Assembly: GCA_003552885.1 (NCBI GenBank)
Contig: PUPA01000058.1
Coordinates: 1-5,668, forward strand
Source: Natrialbaceae archaeon
Lineage (GTDB): Archaea > Halobacteriota > Halobacteria > Halobacteriales > Natrialbaceae
Length of the DNA: 5,668 nucleotides
Reading direction: 5' to 3'
Shown here: positions 5,176 through 5,668 of the stretch, one piece after another
Layout: each line of letters starts with the position of its first letter
Numbering within the stretch: position 1 is the stretch's first letter
The notes under the pieces: generated by a model
Told to the model about the DNA's origin: nothing
Seen by the model: only the letters and a program-made list of their open reading frames with translations
The model's database searches: none
Made by a program: the position numbers and the translations under genes

Positions 5176-5668
5176 GTGACGCGTCTCCTCTCGGCTCCAC
5201 GGCGCGGGTTCGGGGCGATCGAGCCGGCGCTCCGGCTCGCCGTCCACAGCAACCTGTTCGTCTCGCTGTCGGCGACCGGCTGGGTCGTCACGACGGCCCT
5301 CCTCGTCGGGCTCGAACTCGAGGCCGTGCCGCTGTTTATCGTCTTTTCGGTGACGCTTTTCGTCTACAGCCTCAACCGGGTGACCGACCTCGAGGAGGAC
5401 GAACAGAACGTCCCCGACAGGGCGGCGTTCACGCGGCGGTACGGCCGGGCCGTCCTCGCCGTCGGCACCGTCGGCTACGTCCTGGCGGTCGCCCTGGCGG
5501 TCGCTCTCGGGCTCCCGCTGGTCGGCTTTCTGGTCTTGCCGTTCGTGGTCGCCGTGCTCTACTCGACGGCCAGGCTCAAACGGCTCCTGTTCGTGAAGAA
5601 CCTGGTCGTCGGCCTCGCCTGGGGGGTGATTCCCCTCGGCGTCGGTGCCTACTACGGCGTCCTCCGCC
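5176..5668 (+). CDS. UbiA-family prenyltransferase, N-terminal part (window ends inside gene)
   Basis: The frame runs open from GTG at 5176 to the window end, giving 164 residues of a protein likely near 280-300. A short N-terminal tail leads to HSNLFVSLSATGW (24-36) and hydrophobic segments near 28-47, 51-67, 93-113, 114-131 and 141-160. NRVTDLEEDEQNVPDR (67-82) occupies the place of the first Asp-rich motif NDxxDxxxD, keeping N67, D71 and D75 but with R68 where the first Asp is usual. LYSTARLKRLLFVKNLVVG (128-146) followed by LAWG (147-150) matches the helix and loop after that motif in the family. UbiA enzymes are membrane proteins that transfer prenyl groups to aromatic or glycerol-lipid acceptors (quinones, archaeal ether lipids, haem); the acceptor here is not known. 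GTG at 5176 is the only plausible start, as no earlier in-frame start is seen back to 5104. No Shine-Dalgarno sequence lies close by. The second Asp motif is beyond the window. Confidence 0.88.
   Translation, partial: MTRLLSAPRRGFGAIEPALRLAVHSNLFVSLSATGWVVTTALLVGLELEAVPLFIVFSVTLFVYSLNRVTDLEEDEQNVPDRAAFTRRYGRAVLAVGTVGYVLAVALAVALGLPLVGFLVLPFVVAVLYSTARLKRLLFVKNLVVGLAWGVIPLGVGAYYGVLR

Overview
The window looks like chromosomal DNA of a halophilic archaeon (class Halobacteria). The evidence is very high G+C, coding frames ending mostly in G or C, an acidic soluble enzyme (PurD), AT-poor spacers with short T/A-rich TATA-like elements about 27-29 bases before several start codons (typical of leaderless haloarchaeal transcripts), and protein families with close haloarchaeal relatives. 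By eye the tetranucleotide CTAG is absent, which is also common in these genomes. I cannot assign a genus.

Layout from left to right. A 39-residue cysteine-rich zinc-finger-like protein on the + strand (1-120) converges on two membrane-protein genes on the - strand: a VTT/TVP38-DedA-like protein (182-859), preceded on its own strand by a three-helix small membrane protein (902-1162). A 229-bp divergent spacer (1163-1391) follows. It carries a 28-bp tandem repeat and a good TATA-like promoter at each end. Then comes purD (1392-2705, +), the glycinamide ribonucleotide synthetase of purine biosynthesis. It converges, across a 36-bp gap with a small perfect hairpin, on a DUF418/YeiB-type membrane protein (2742-4040, -). 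A 79-bp divergent spacer with a 6-7-6 inverted repeat separates this from an eight-helix membrane protein of unknown function (4120-4935, +). After a 240-bp stretch with no convincing gene comes the start of a UbiA-family prenyltransferase (5176 to the window end, +, truncated by the window).

Functionally, purD is the only gene with a firmly assignable reaction. The other larger genes encode multi-spanning membrane proteins. Two belong to families linked to lipid handling: VTT/DedA (lipid scrambling or transport in characterised relatives) and UbiA (prenyl transfer to lipid or quinone precursors). A shared membrane role is only a weak inference from adjacency.

I found no mobile element, CRISPR array, rRNA, tRNA or recognisable defence system. 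The best candidates for a second look are the 28-bp tandem repeat upstream of purD, the run of GTGA stop/start overlaps leading into the UbiA gene, and the inverted repeats placed at promoter distance before two membrane-protein genes.
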